Below the pieces are notes generated by a model. The model was not told the origin of the DNA. It did no database searches and saw nothing but the letters and a program-made list of their open reading frames with translations. A stretch of DNA of 64,000 bases. Source: Cryobacterium psychrophilum (GTDB lineage: Bacteria; Actinomycetota; Actinomycetes; Actinomycetales; Microbacteriaceae). Location: contig NZ_SODI01000001.1 of assembly GCF_004365915.1 (NCBI RefSeq), positions 2,418,001 through 2,482,000 on the forward strand, in the 5' to 3' direction. The position numbers and the translations under genes are program-made. Shown here piece after piece: positions 18,527-26,128 of this stretch (position 1 is the first letter of the stretch; every line of letters begins with the position of its first letter).

Positions 18527-21352
18527 TTACACGCGGCGGCCGAGTTCGTGACGGGATGCTCGATTAGCGTCGTTGATGGCGGGGTGGTGCTCTATTTGCA
18601 TTTCGGTTGGCTCCAGTGCTGGCGAGCCAGCAGTGCGGTTACGCCGCCACCCCAGCGCGCGACGGAGGGCAGTCCTTAGCAACTCGTTCCCGTCGTGCCG
18701 GCGATGAGCGCGTATCGAGCGGACGGCGTACGAGACGTGGTGGTTCGCCAGCGTGTATACACGCCAGGTGATGACGCCGACTGCGAGCGACAGTAGTGTG
18801 CCGATCCATGGCGCGTTCTGCTCAAACGGCGGGTATACCTGCCAGTGGGTGAGATAGATGAACATTGACGCGCCCGCGACCGTGGCGACGGCCGGCACCA
18901 TCCACCGCGGCGCGCGAACCGCCGGTACCCAGATCAGCGTCAGCATGCCCCCGGCGAGTATTGCCTCTCGCAGCGGGTCACCGAAGAATCCCAACGAAGT
19001 CACCACGGCGATCACCGAGACGAGGACTCGTCGAGCCGTGGTGTCGGCACGGGCGAGGAGCCAACCGAGGGCGATTAGCCACACGACTACAGGCCCGGTG
19101 TAGAGCTCTACATACTCGGCGTGGGTGCCGGCGATCGCGAAGCGCGCGATGAGGGCGATGGCGAATCCGAGGAGGGCGAAGGCGAACGGGGAGCGCCGCT
19201 CGACGCGGTCGACGGCGCGTACAGCGAACATGACGGCGAGGCCGACGATGGTCCAGAGCATCGCCTCGAGGAACCAGAACTGCCACTGCTCGTTCCACCG
19301 CCCGTCGCCCGGCACGAGGTTGTTCAGGAGCAGGACGGTGGTGACGTGGTACTGGCCGGTCAGAAGCGCAACCCCACCGATCCAGAGAATCGCGGGCGCC
19401 GCGAGCTGTGCAGCGCTGCGCCCGAGCCAGCGAGACCGTGACCGTCCCGGCACCGATGCGAGCTGGAAGCGGGCAAGGTTGTACCCCGCGATGGCGAGCA
19501 GCAGGTGCGCGCCACCCTGCAGAAAGAAGAGGTCGGCGTGAGTGCCGACGATGAGCACGATCGCGATCGCTCGAAGCATGGCGGGTGTCTCGAGGCGCAC
19601 CAGGCTCGGGAAACGAGGACGAGTGCGTGGGCCGACGGCCGGGGCGGGGGCTTCCGTGGGCCGTGCCGCGGCTCGCGCAATCGAGTCGTCGTCGGCTGCT
19701 TCGGTGGCGAACGCCGCCAACTCCCGAGCGGTGCGCGTCGGCCAGTCGCGCGGCAAGTCGCCGAGCATCGCCTCGAGCCGAAGCGACACCTCAATGTAAC
19801 TCAGGGAGTCGCCGCCGAGCGCGGCGAATGAATCATCCACGCTTACCTCAGGACGGGAGAGCAGCGTCGAGAGGAGGTCGCGAATTGCCTGCGGCGAGAC
19901 CGCGGCACCGCGGCTGACGGTAGTGCCGGGCACCGTGCTCGGTGCGGCGGCGGCACGATCCTGCAGCCCGGCAAATCGCACGAGCGCCGCAGTGTCGGGC
20001 TTGCCGTTCGAGGTGCGCGGGAACTGCTCCACCGCGTACGCGCCGATGGCGTGCATGGGCACGCCAACGAGTGCAGCGGCGCGCTCGCGTGCGCGCTGTG
20101 CCGTGCGATCAGAGGTGGCGAAGAGGAGCAGTCGTTCTTCGGCAGTGGCGACGCGCACCTCGATTCCCTCGTCGGCAAGAAGCCGCTCAATACGGTCAAG
20201 GTCGACCCGTAAACCGAAAATTTTGACGAAGCGGTTCATCCGCCCGACGATCTCATACAGTCCATCGTCGCGGCGGCGCGCGATGTCTCCTGTCCGTAAT
20301 TCGTGCACGGTGCGGCCGAGTTCGAAATCTGCCGGTGTCTCGGCATAGCCGAGCATCACGTTCGGCCCGTCGTAGACGAGTTCCCCCTCGCTCCCGTCCG
20401 GGGCAGCTGTGCCGCCGGCATCGATGCGGAAATGGCCACCGGGAATCGGTCGCCCGATGGCCCCGGCGGCGGTGGCGATGAGCTCAGGAGGAAGATAGGC
20501 CATCCGTGCTGTGGCTTCCGTCTGGCCGTACATCACGAACAGCTCGAATCCGCGTTCTTCACCGAGCCGGGCGAAACGACGAATCATCTCAGGCGCGAGT
20601 CGGCCACCGGCCTGGGTCAGGTAGCGCAGGCTCGGCACTGAGCGTTCGGCGAAGCCGCTGGCCTCGAGCATCTCGAAGGTGTAGGGCACACCGGCAAACG
20701 AGGTGATCTGATAGGCAGATGCCTCCTGCCAGAACGCTTCGTCGGTAACGGACCGTTCCGTGAGCATGACGCTCGCGCCGGCGAGCAGGTGGCTGTTTAC
20801 CACGGACAGGCCGTAGCAGTACTGCAGCGGTAAGGTCGTCGCCGCTCTATCGCTCGGTCCGAGGCGCAGATATTGCGCGATGGATGCGGCGTTGCTGCGC
20901 ACGTTGTCGAAAGAGAGGCGTACGAGCTTCGGCGACCCGGTCGACCCCGATGTGCTTCCGAGCACGGCTAACTCAGGATGAAAGGCGTGTCGGCTGCCCG
21001 AGTTTCGTTCCTCAAGCATCCACCCCTGTGGGCCGTCGTGCGCGATGACATCGGGGCTGAAACGCTCAATGAAGGCTGCTCTGTGGGCCAGGCTCGCATC
21101 GTCGGCACCGCCGGAGACGAACAACACAGGGTGCCCGCCCTCGAGTGCGGCCAGATAGGTGACGATCGGCTCGAGCGAGCTGGTCGCGGCGATCATCACG
21201 AGGCGACGGGTATCGCCGAGCTGACCCCTGCGCTCGCGAACCAGCAGGGAAAGTTCAGCGTAATTAATGGTCGCGCCGTCGGCAACGAGGGCCGTAGCGT
21301 CAGGTCGGCCGCGGGGGAGGGACAGGCCGCGAGCAGAGGCGATCGAGACCAT
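18527..21352 (-). CDS. Adenylation-carrier-acyltransferase fusion, iron-box controlled
   Basis: A 941-residue single-module enzyme. Seen in order: AMP-binding adenylation domain (about 1-460) with LGSTSGSTGSPK, MYGQTEATARM, TGDIARR and the catalytic Lys in RTSNGKPD; a carrier domain with the phosphopantetheine Ser in LGGDSLSY (about 515); and a polytopic acyltransferase-3-like membrane domain (about 575-880) starting LRAIAIVLIVGTHAD and ending near MFIYLTHWQVYP. The logic suggests that an amino or hydroxy acid is activated, loaded on the carrier and transferred by the membrane domain to an acceptor (inference). The DtxR/IdeR-type box upstream implies expression under iron limitation and a siderophore or envelope-iron role. 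There is no condensation or thioesterase domain and no partner biosynthetic genes nearby. The ATG at 21352 has only a weak ribosome site. Confidence 0.85.
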   Translation of the reverse strand: MVSIASARGLSLPRGRPDATALVADGATINYAELSLLVRERRGQLGDTRRLVMIAATSSLEPIVTYLAALEGGHPVLFVSGGADDASLAHRAAFIERFSPDVIAHDGPQGWMLEERNSGSRHAFHPELAVLGSTSGSTGSPKLVRLSFDNVRSNAASIAQYLRLGPSDRAATTLPLQYCYGLSVVNSHLLAGASVMLTERSVTDEAFWQEASAYQITSFAGVPYTFEMLEASGFAERSVPSLRYLTQAGGRLAPEMIRRFARLGEERGFELFVMYGQTEATARMAYLPPELIATAAGAIGRPIPGGHFRIDAGGTAAPDGSEGELVYDGPNVMLGYAETPADFELGRTVHELRTGDIARRRDDGLYEIVGRMNRFVKIFGLRVDLDRIERLLADEGIEVRVATAEERLLLFATSDRTAQRARERAAALVGVPMHAIGAYAVEQFPRTSNGKPDTAALVRFAGLQDRAAAAPSTVPGTTVSRGAAVSPQAIRDLLSTLLSRPEVSVDDSFAALGGDSLSYIEVSLRLEAMLGDLPRDWPTRTARELAAFATEAADDDSIARAAARPTEAPAPAVGPRTRPRFPSLVRLETPAMLRAIAIVLIVGTHADLFFLQGGAHLLLAIAGYNLARFQLASVPGRSRSRWLGRSAAQLAAPAILWIGGVALLTGQYHVTTVLLLNNLVPGDGRWNEQWQFWFLEAMLWTIVGLAVMFAVRAVDRVERRSPFAFALLGFAIALIARFAIAGTHAEYVELYTGPVVVWLIALGWLLARADTTARRVLVSVIAVVTSLGFFGDPLREAILAGGMLTLIWVPAVRAPRWMVPAVATVAGASMFIYLTHWQVYPPFEQNAPWIGTLLSLAVGVITWRVYTLANHHVSYAVRSIRAHRRHDGNELLRTALRRALGWRRNRTAGSPALEPTEMQIEHHPAINDANRASRHELGRRV

Positions 21353-21399
21353 AATTGAGAGATACCTTCAGCGTGAGACGGAAAAATACTGCATCGAAC

Positions 21400-21418
21400 T
21401 TAGGTAAGCATAACCTAA
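21400..21418 (-). promoter_or_regulatory. DtxR/IdeR-type iron box
   Basis: TTAGGTAAGCATAACCTAA, a 19-bp palindrome with perfect 6-base arms, close to the actinobacterial iron-box consensus TTAGGTTAGSCTAACCTAA. It is centred about 57 bases upstream of the ATG at 21352 and overlaps a TATGCT -10-like box on the minus strand, so a bound iron repressor would block that promoter. Confidence 0.82.
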
Positions 21419-21509
21419 ATAGCGCCAGCGATCGGCGCCCCCGAGTCGTCCCTCGCCGAGCACCGCCACAAAGAGCTGAACTCCACACTGGACAGGTTCC
21501 TTCGGAATG

Positions 21510-21541
21510 AGGCGTCCCACTTCCTTGGTAGTGGAACGCCT
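21510..21541. repeat. Imperfect inverted repeat upstream of the resolvase
   Basis: Twelve-base arms (AGGCGTCCCACT and AGTGGAACGCCT, one mismatch) around an 8-base spacer. A small GGCC/GGCC hairpin followed by six T residues lies at 21563-21580. Position about 110 bases before the resolvase gene fits a recombination (res) site or a terminator, but neither can be proven. Confidence 0.4.
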
Positions 21542-21651
21542 GGAATCGGTCATAAGGATCTTGGCCGGGCGGCCTTTTTTGCATTCCATAAGTCCAGTTC
21601 AAGAGGTGTTTCGTGGGCGGGGTACGGATGTGACTTCCGGTACGTTCGGTG

Positions 21652-22275
21652 ATGGACATCGGTTACGCGCGCGTCTCGACGGCAAAACAAGATCTTGATC
21701 GCCAGATCGACGCCCTGGGCGCGGTTGGAATCCCGTCGGGCAGGATCTATGTCGACAAGAAATCCGGAGCAACGACCAAGCGCCCTGGTCTCACCGCCGC
21801 ACTCGACTACGCGCGTGACGGGGACGTTATTGTCGTGCACACCCTGGACCGTCTCGGCCGTACCGTGCGCGACACGTTGAACCTGATCTACGAGCTGAAG
21901 GAGCGAGGCGTAGGTGTTCGAAACCTGGCCGATCCGATCCGAGTGGATTCGGCAAACCCGGAGGATCCCATGTCGCAACTGGCGGTGGTGATGCTTGCGT
22001 TGTTCGGCCAGATGGAACGAACCTACGCGATCGAACGTGCCGCCCATGCCCGCGCCGTCGCTGTCAGCAAAGGCCGGCAGATTGGCCGGCCTTCGGTAGT
22101 GGACCCGACCAAGCTCGCCTATGCGTCGCACCTACGGGACACCGGTCTGACGATGCCCGAGATCGTGGCCAAATCCGGCATTACCCGGTCAAGCCTGTAC
22201 CGGTATTTGCCGCCGCGCCAGGTAGACCAGCTCACAGCTGGTCTCGACGAAGTCGATGCGAAGCGCGATGACTGA
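21652..22275 (+). CDS. Serine recombinase (Tn3-type resolvase/invertase)
   Basis: Small serine recombinase of 207 residues, a DNA strand exchange enzyme for cointegrate resolution or inversion. Seen: catalytic domain IGYARVSTAKQDLDRQ with the nucleophile Ser near residue 9, DRLGRTVRD with the conserved Arg pair near residue 67, the long E-helix region and a C-terminal HTH (SGITRSSLYRYLPPR) of the Tn3 resolvase type. The ATG at 21652 is preferred to the GTG at 21649. It appears full length. No matching transposase or 38-bp Tn3 ends were found nearby, so it may be an orphan left by a lost transposon. A strong hairpin follows the stop. Confidence 0.93.
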   Translation: MDIGYARVSTAKQDLDRQIDALGAVGIPSGRIYVDKKSGATTKRPGLTAALDYARDGDVIVVHTLDRLGRTVRDTLNLIYELKERGVGVRNLADPIRVDSANPEDPMSQLAVVMLALFGQMERTYAIERAAHARAVAVSKGRQIGRPSVVDPTKLAYASHLRDTGLTMPEIVAKSGITRSSLYRYLPPRQVDQLTAGLDEVDAKRDD

Positions 22276-22281
22276 GGCGCC

Positions 22282-22335
22282 GGACACAAGCGAGAGCCAC
22301 CGCTATGCAGGGAAGCGGTGGCTCTCGCTGTGTCC
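22282..22335. terminator. Hairpin after the resolvase
   Basis: Long stem: the arm ending GAGAGCCACCGCT pairs with AGCGGTGGCTCTC around a 9-base loop, extended outwards by GGACACA/TGTGTCC with one bulged A. It lies between the resolvase and the convergent hypothetical gene, so it can serve both strands. No T tract. Confidence 0.7.
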
Positions 22336-22364
22336 GATCTGAGACTGCCTGCAACGCAGCGCTA

Positions 22365-22817
22365 CTAGGTGGTTACGATCACCGCTTGGCCGGGCGGGCA
22401 AGTTACTCGCAAGGAACCATCAGTGGCGAGCACGACAGTGAACTTGCCGAGCGTCGCCGTCGGCAACGGTTTGAGCATCGACAACAGTTCCTCCGTGTCC
22501 GCAAACTTGACGGGCCACTGTTCGCCTCGGCCCCAGCGGACTGGTGATTGAGCGCCGATCAGCCGGAGGGTCTCCTCAGACGGTTGGGTGTTGAACACGA
22601 ACCGGGAAGGTTCGTCGGTGTCGTCTTGCACCGAGTCACTCTTGCGGATGGCCACGATCTTGCTTCGAGCCACGGCGACCAGAAGGTCCCCGCTCTGAGA
22701 ATGCATCTTCGCGATTTCCGCCGCATTTCTCGTTGGCCATGCGCGTTCAACGGTCTCGATTTTTTCCGACGACGAGTTCGTGGCGAGCCACGTGCGTGTG
22801 ACGTTGACTACGAGCAC
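22365..22817 (-). CDS. Unknown protein (150 aa), second of a paralogous pair
   Basis: Not recognised with certainty. The frame holds a compact alpha/beta protein with GDLLVAVARSKIVAI (about residue 46) and SEETLRLIGAQSP, RGEQWPVKFAD (about 85-105), which resembles small PUA/EVE-like folds (tentative). The GTG at 22817 is chosen because it overlaps the stop of the upstream frame, whose C-terminus is clearly related (LIG-x-x-(S/T)P, RG-x-x-WPVKF). The pair would be translationally coupled. It faces the resolvase across a shared hairpin. Confidence 0.6.
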   Translation of the reverse strand: MLVVNVTRTWLATNSSSEKIETVERAWPTRNAAEIAKMHSQSGDLLVAVARSKIVAIRKSDSVQDDTDEPSRFVFNTQPSEETLRLIGAQSPVRWGRGEQWPVKFADTEELLSMLKPLPTATLGKFTVVLATDGSLRVTCPPGQAVIVTT

Positions 22818-22930
22818 AGGGAAGCCACGCCCTCGGCACCAACGAATTTGACCGGCCAAAGCTGACCGCGGGTGAAGCGGACACCCTCGGGAGTCCTGTC
22901 CCCAATGAGTTCGAAGAGCTCGTCCGTCGC
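22808..22930 (-). pseudogene. C-terminal fragment of a paralogue of the 22365-22817 gene
   Basis: Minus-strand frame ending at TAG 22808-22810 and reading ELIGDRTPEGVRF then RGQLWPVKFVGAEG. It parallels the neighbouring gene. The reading frame is cut at 22931 by the left terminal repeat of the IS21-like remnant, so only about 40 C-terminal residues survive. Confidence 0.6.
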
Positions 22931-23387
22931 TGAGAATGCTCATCTCAATGTCACTAATCTGCTCATTTGGCTGTCACTGCCCAGGTCGCTGCATACGGCC
23001 AGGGTTGGGAAGCACCACGGGGACGGGCCTAGTGATCTTCATGTCTCACGAGCGTGCGCTCGGGGACGGTCTGGGCTGCGCGGTTCGGTGAGTCCCAGAG
23101 CGCATAGGACATTGGGGCGAGGCGCCAGGGCGGGTCACGAGGTGGCAGGCGAGTTGGCTGCAGCAGGGCCGGTCTCTGGGCCCGATGGCGCCCCAGGTGA
23201 CCGGGTATCAGGTGGAAGGCACTAGCGACGGTGTCCTCAGGCAAGGGCCGTCGACCGTGCCAACGGTCGTGGGGCATGCTCGTTCACCTGGGACGAGCCT
23301 GCGGTCCACTGACATCGAGATGAGCAGATTAGTGACATCAGAATGAGCAGATTCCGCGGATTACTGACATTGAGATGAGCATTCTCA
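22931..23387. mobile_element. IS21-like remnant with 23-bp perfect terminal inverted repeats (457 bp)
   Basis: Bases 22931-22953 (starting TGAGAATGCTCATC) are the exact reverse complement of 23365-23387. Subterminal copies of GATGAGCAGATTAGTGACAT (23318-23337) and its mirror near 22951-22967 give the multiple-repeat ends typical of IS21 family elements. No istA/istB frame survives inside, so this is an internally deleted, MITE-like copy. No target duplication is obvious. A partial end (GATGAGCATTCTC) also occurs at about 29192-29204. Confidence 0.7.
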
Positions 23388-23552
23388 CTTCGGGCGGTCG
23401 CCCTCGCCGACGACAGCCGGAGCGTTATCGTCATCAGTCGCGCGCATCGCGCGCATCAGTCTCTCGAACGGAAAAATCTCGACGCCTCTCACAGCACCTG
23501 CGGGTATGGCCACCCGTAGCCCCGCGGCGCGGCATGTGCTTGACTGGATCGC

Positions 23553-25307
23553 ATGGCTCATACCGTCGCGGATCAGCTCATCGCACAACTCTCAGACGCC
23601 GGGGTGCGGCGCATCTACGGCATCGTCGGCGACAGCCTCAACCCGATCGTCGACGCGGTGCGGCGCACTGGCGGGTCGAGGAAGGGCGGCATCGACTGGA
23701 TCCATGTGCGCAACGAAGAGGCGGGAGCGTTCGCCGCCGGCGCCGAAGCTCAGCTCACCGGCGAACTCGCCGTGTGTGCGGGCAGCTCGGGCCCCGGCAA
23801 CCTGCACCTGATCAACGGACTGTACGACGCTCATCGCTCCGGCGCACCCGTGCTCGCGATCGCGAGCCACCTGCCGAGCAACCAGATCGGCACGTCGTTT
23901 TTCCAGGAGACGCACCCCGACCGGCTTTTCGTCGAATGTTCCCACTACTGCGAGCTCATCTCGACCGCCGGGCAGGCGCCTCGGGTGATCAACGCCGCGA
24001 TGCGGCACGCGATCGGTCTCCGCGGCGTCGCGGTCGTCACGATTCCCGGCGACCTCGCCGAGCTCGACGCCGACCGCCCAGCGCCGACGTTCGTGCTGCC
24101 GTCGCGGGCGGCGCTGGTTCCGGATGAGGCGGACATCCGCGCGCTCGCGTCGGCGATCGACTCGGCGAAGACGGTCGCGATCTTCGCGGGCATCGGTGTC
24201 GCGGGCGCCCACGACGAGGTCGTCGCCTTCGCGGACCTCCTCGCCGCTCCCATCGGACACTCGATCCGCGGCAAGGAGTACATCCAGTACGACAACCCCT
24301 TCGACGTCGGTATGACGGGACTCCTCGGGTACGGTGCCGCTCACGCCGGCATCCACGATGCCGAGCTGCTCATCCTGCTCGGCACCGACTTTCCGTACGA
24401 CCAGTTCCTGCCCGACGGGCGCAAGGTCATGATCGCCCAGGTCGACAGCGCACCTGACCACATCGGACGGCGGGCGAACGTCGAGTATCCGATCCACGGC
24501 GACGTACGCTCCACGATCGCGGCGCTCACCGCGCTCGTCGCTCCGAAGGCCAATCGCAGGTTCCTCAAGAAGACCCTCGATCGCCACCACAGGCTGCTCG
24601 ACTCGGTCGTCGGCGAGTACACCGACGTCGAGACGACGATTCCGATCCATCCGGAGTTTGCGGCATCCGTTCTCGACGAGCTGATGTCGAATGACGCGAT
24701 CGTCACGGCCGACACCGGAATGTGCAACGTCTGGCAGGCCCGCTACATCACCCCGAACGGACGCCGTCGGCTCATCGGCAGCTTCCTGCACGGGTCGATG
24801 GCGAACGCTCTGCCGCAGGCGATCGGTGCGCAGCTCGCCTACCCGGGGCGACAGACCGTCGCGATGGCGGGCGACGGCGGGCTGTCGATGCTCATGGGTG
24901 AGCTCATCACGGCGGTCGCCTACAAGCTGCCGGTGAAGGTCGTCGTCTTCAACAATTCGACCCTCGGCCTCGTGAAGCTCGAGATGCTCGTCGACGGGCT
25001 GCCTGACTTCGGTGTCGACGTTCCCGCCGTCGACTTTGCGACGATCGCGAAGGCGGTCGGCTTCCATGCGGTGCGTGTCGATGACCCGCGGATGCTCCGC
25101 AGCGCCCTCACGGAGGCACTCGCGCACGACGGTCCCACGCTCGTCGACATCATCACCGACCCGAACGCGCTGTCGCTGCCTCCGACGATCACCGCTGACC
25201 AGGTGAAGGGCTTCGGACTCGCGCTGTCGAAGGTCGTCCTGAACGGCGGCGTGGGGGAGGCCATGCGGATGGCGCGGTCGAACATCCGCCATTTGCCTGG
25301 CCTGTAG
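23553..25307 (+). CDS. poxB: Pyruvate oxidase/quinone-dependent pyruvate dehydrogenase
   Basis: ThDP- and FAD-dependent enzyme that decarboxylates pyruvate to acetate and CO2, passing electrons to quinone. Its 584 residues fit PoxB (about 570-580). Seen: N-terminal PYR domain with the catalytic Glu in RNEEAGAF (about residue 54), central FAD/transhydrogenase-like domain (about 190-330), and ThDP-binding GDGGLSMLMGELITA to FNNS (about 438-465). The C-terminal membrane-activation helix of E. coli PoxB is not obvious. The ATG at 23553 has no clear ribosome site. It is a passenger gene of the island, bracketed by IS remnants. It would feed acetate to the acetyl-CoA synthetase at 4382-6352. Confidence 0.93.
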   Translation: MAHTVADQLIAQLSDAGVRRIYGIVGDSLNPIVDAVRRTGGSRKGGIDWIHVRNEEAGAFAAGAEAQLTGELAVCAGSSGPGNLHLINGLYDAHRSGAPVLAIASHLPSNQIGTSFFQETHPDRLFVECSHYCELISTAGQAPRVINAAMRHAIGLRGVAVVTIPGDLAELDADRPAPTFVLPSRAALVPDEADIRALASAIDSAKTVAIFAGIGVAGAHDEVVAFADLLAAPIGHSIRGKEYIQYDNPFDVGMTGLLGYGAAHAGIHDAELLILLGTDFPYDQFLPDGRKVMIAQVDSAPDHIGRRANVEYPIHGDVRSTIAALTALVAPKANRRFLKKTLDRHHRLLDSVVGEYTDVETTIPIHPEFAASVLDELMSNDAIVTADTGMCNVWQARYITPNGRRRLIGSFLHGSMANALPQAIGAQLAYPGRQTVAMAGDGGLSMLMGELITAVAYKLPVKVVVFNNSTLGLVKLEMLVDGLPDFGVDVPAVDFATIAKAVGFHAVRVDDPRMLRSALTEALAHDGPTLVDIITDPNALSLPPTITADQVKGFGLALSKVVLNGGVGEAMRMARSNIRHLPGL

Positions 25308-25336
25308 CGGCCGTCGCGATGTCTGCGAGCGAGTCG

Positions 25337-25498
25337 GTCAGGACACGAACACCTGCAGCCACTCGCGATTGTGCGCGTGCACGAGGAACACGACGAGGTC
25401 GAACAACAGGTGCACGCAGACGACGTAGGTGAGCGACTTGGTGCGGCTGAAGATGTGGCCCTGCAGCAGTGCGAACGGGATCGCGGGTGCGCTCGTGA
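25337..25498 (-). pseudogene. C-terminal fragment of a CPBP-type intramembrane protease
   Basis: Minus-strand frame reading FALLQGHIFSRTKSL and HLLFDLVVFLVHAHN, ending at TGA 25337-25339. The hydrophobic His-containing helix resembles the last conserved segment of CPBP/Abi membrane proteases. The N-terminal part with the EExxxR motif is gone: the frame is cut at about 25499 by IS110-derived sequence. Confidence 0.55.
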
Positions 25499-25920
25499 GT
25501 GAGGTTCGACCGGGTGCCGGTCAGATCCCGCAGCTGGCGGATCGGCTCTGGTGGCACGAAACTGGCCCGGAGCAGGTTGTGGGCGGCGAGCTCTGCTAAC
25601 CACGTCGCGCCTGAGACATCGGTTTTGCGTCCCGGGATATTGCGCGCAGCTTTCGGATTGACCAGTTCCACGTTCAGCGACTCGGCCAGCAGGAAATAGA
25701 ACGGTTTCCAGTAGTCGCCGGTGGCCTCCATCACCACCACCGTCACCGCGGCCTCCTCGAGATCTCGGCGCAGGCGCACGATCTCGTTCGTCGTCGCCCC
25801 ATACGTGGTCACGGTCTTGCTGAATGTTCCCGCGCGTGTCCCCGGTATCCGGATACAGACCTTCGCGTCGCGTTTGGAGATATCCATCCCCGCGGCACGC
25901 TCGTGCACGATGTCCAGCAT
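25499..25920 (-). pseudogene. Truncated IS110-family transposase (N-terminal half)
   Basis: N-terminal RuvC-like (DEDD) domain of an IS110 transposase: AAGMDISKRDAKVCI with the first Asp, then VVVMEATGDYWKPFY with the Glu, and PKAARNIPGRKTDVSGATWLA. The frame runs into unrelated CPBP-derived sequence after about residue 140, so the C-terminal Tnp_2 domain with the catalytic Ser is missing. Inactive remnant. IS110 elements lack inverted repeats, so its outer edge cannot be placed. Confidence 0.85.
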
Positions 25921-25955
25921 CTGCTCCTTCGCATCTGCTCCTTCGCATCTGCTCC
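25917..25955 (+). repeat. Short tandem repeat, 14-base unit
   Basis: Two full copies and one partial copy of GCATCTGCTCCTTC at the start of the IS110 remnant. The first copy overlaps the transposase start codon region. Probably replication slippage. Confidence 0.8.
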
Positions 25956-26128
25956 CAACGGCACCACCGGCCGGTGGTGCCAGGTGCCGCGGGAAGGGCG
26001 GGGAAAATGATTCAGGAATCTACTAAACGGGCTCATCAACCCGATGCTGCTGGGCTTGCGGCACCAATCCACGGTTCCCGTGGAAGCCCTCCACACCACG
26101 CTCGTAAACAGGCTCGATGCACTTAGCC

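Noticed and set aside
18205..18567. Plus-strand Arg-rich frame of 120 aa
   Set aside because: Composition is typical of a non-coding frame, and no ribosome site or family is seen.
21368..21589. Minus-strand frame of 73 aa beginning MECKKGRPAKIL
   Set aside because: It runs through the iron box and promoter of the adenylation gene, has no ribosome site and no recognisable family. It may be a chance frame.
23592..25292. Minus-strand frame of 566 aa
   Set aside because: Antisense to poxB, rich in Arg/Asp/His, no motifs.
25189..25498. Continuation of the IS110 frame to 25189
   Set aside because: After about 25499 the frame is Arg/Pro-rich and out of register with the CPBP fragment and poxB. 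It is read-through past the junction.
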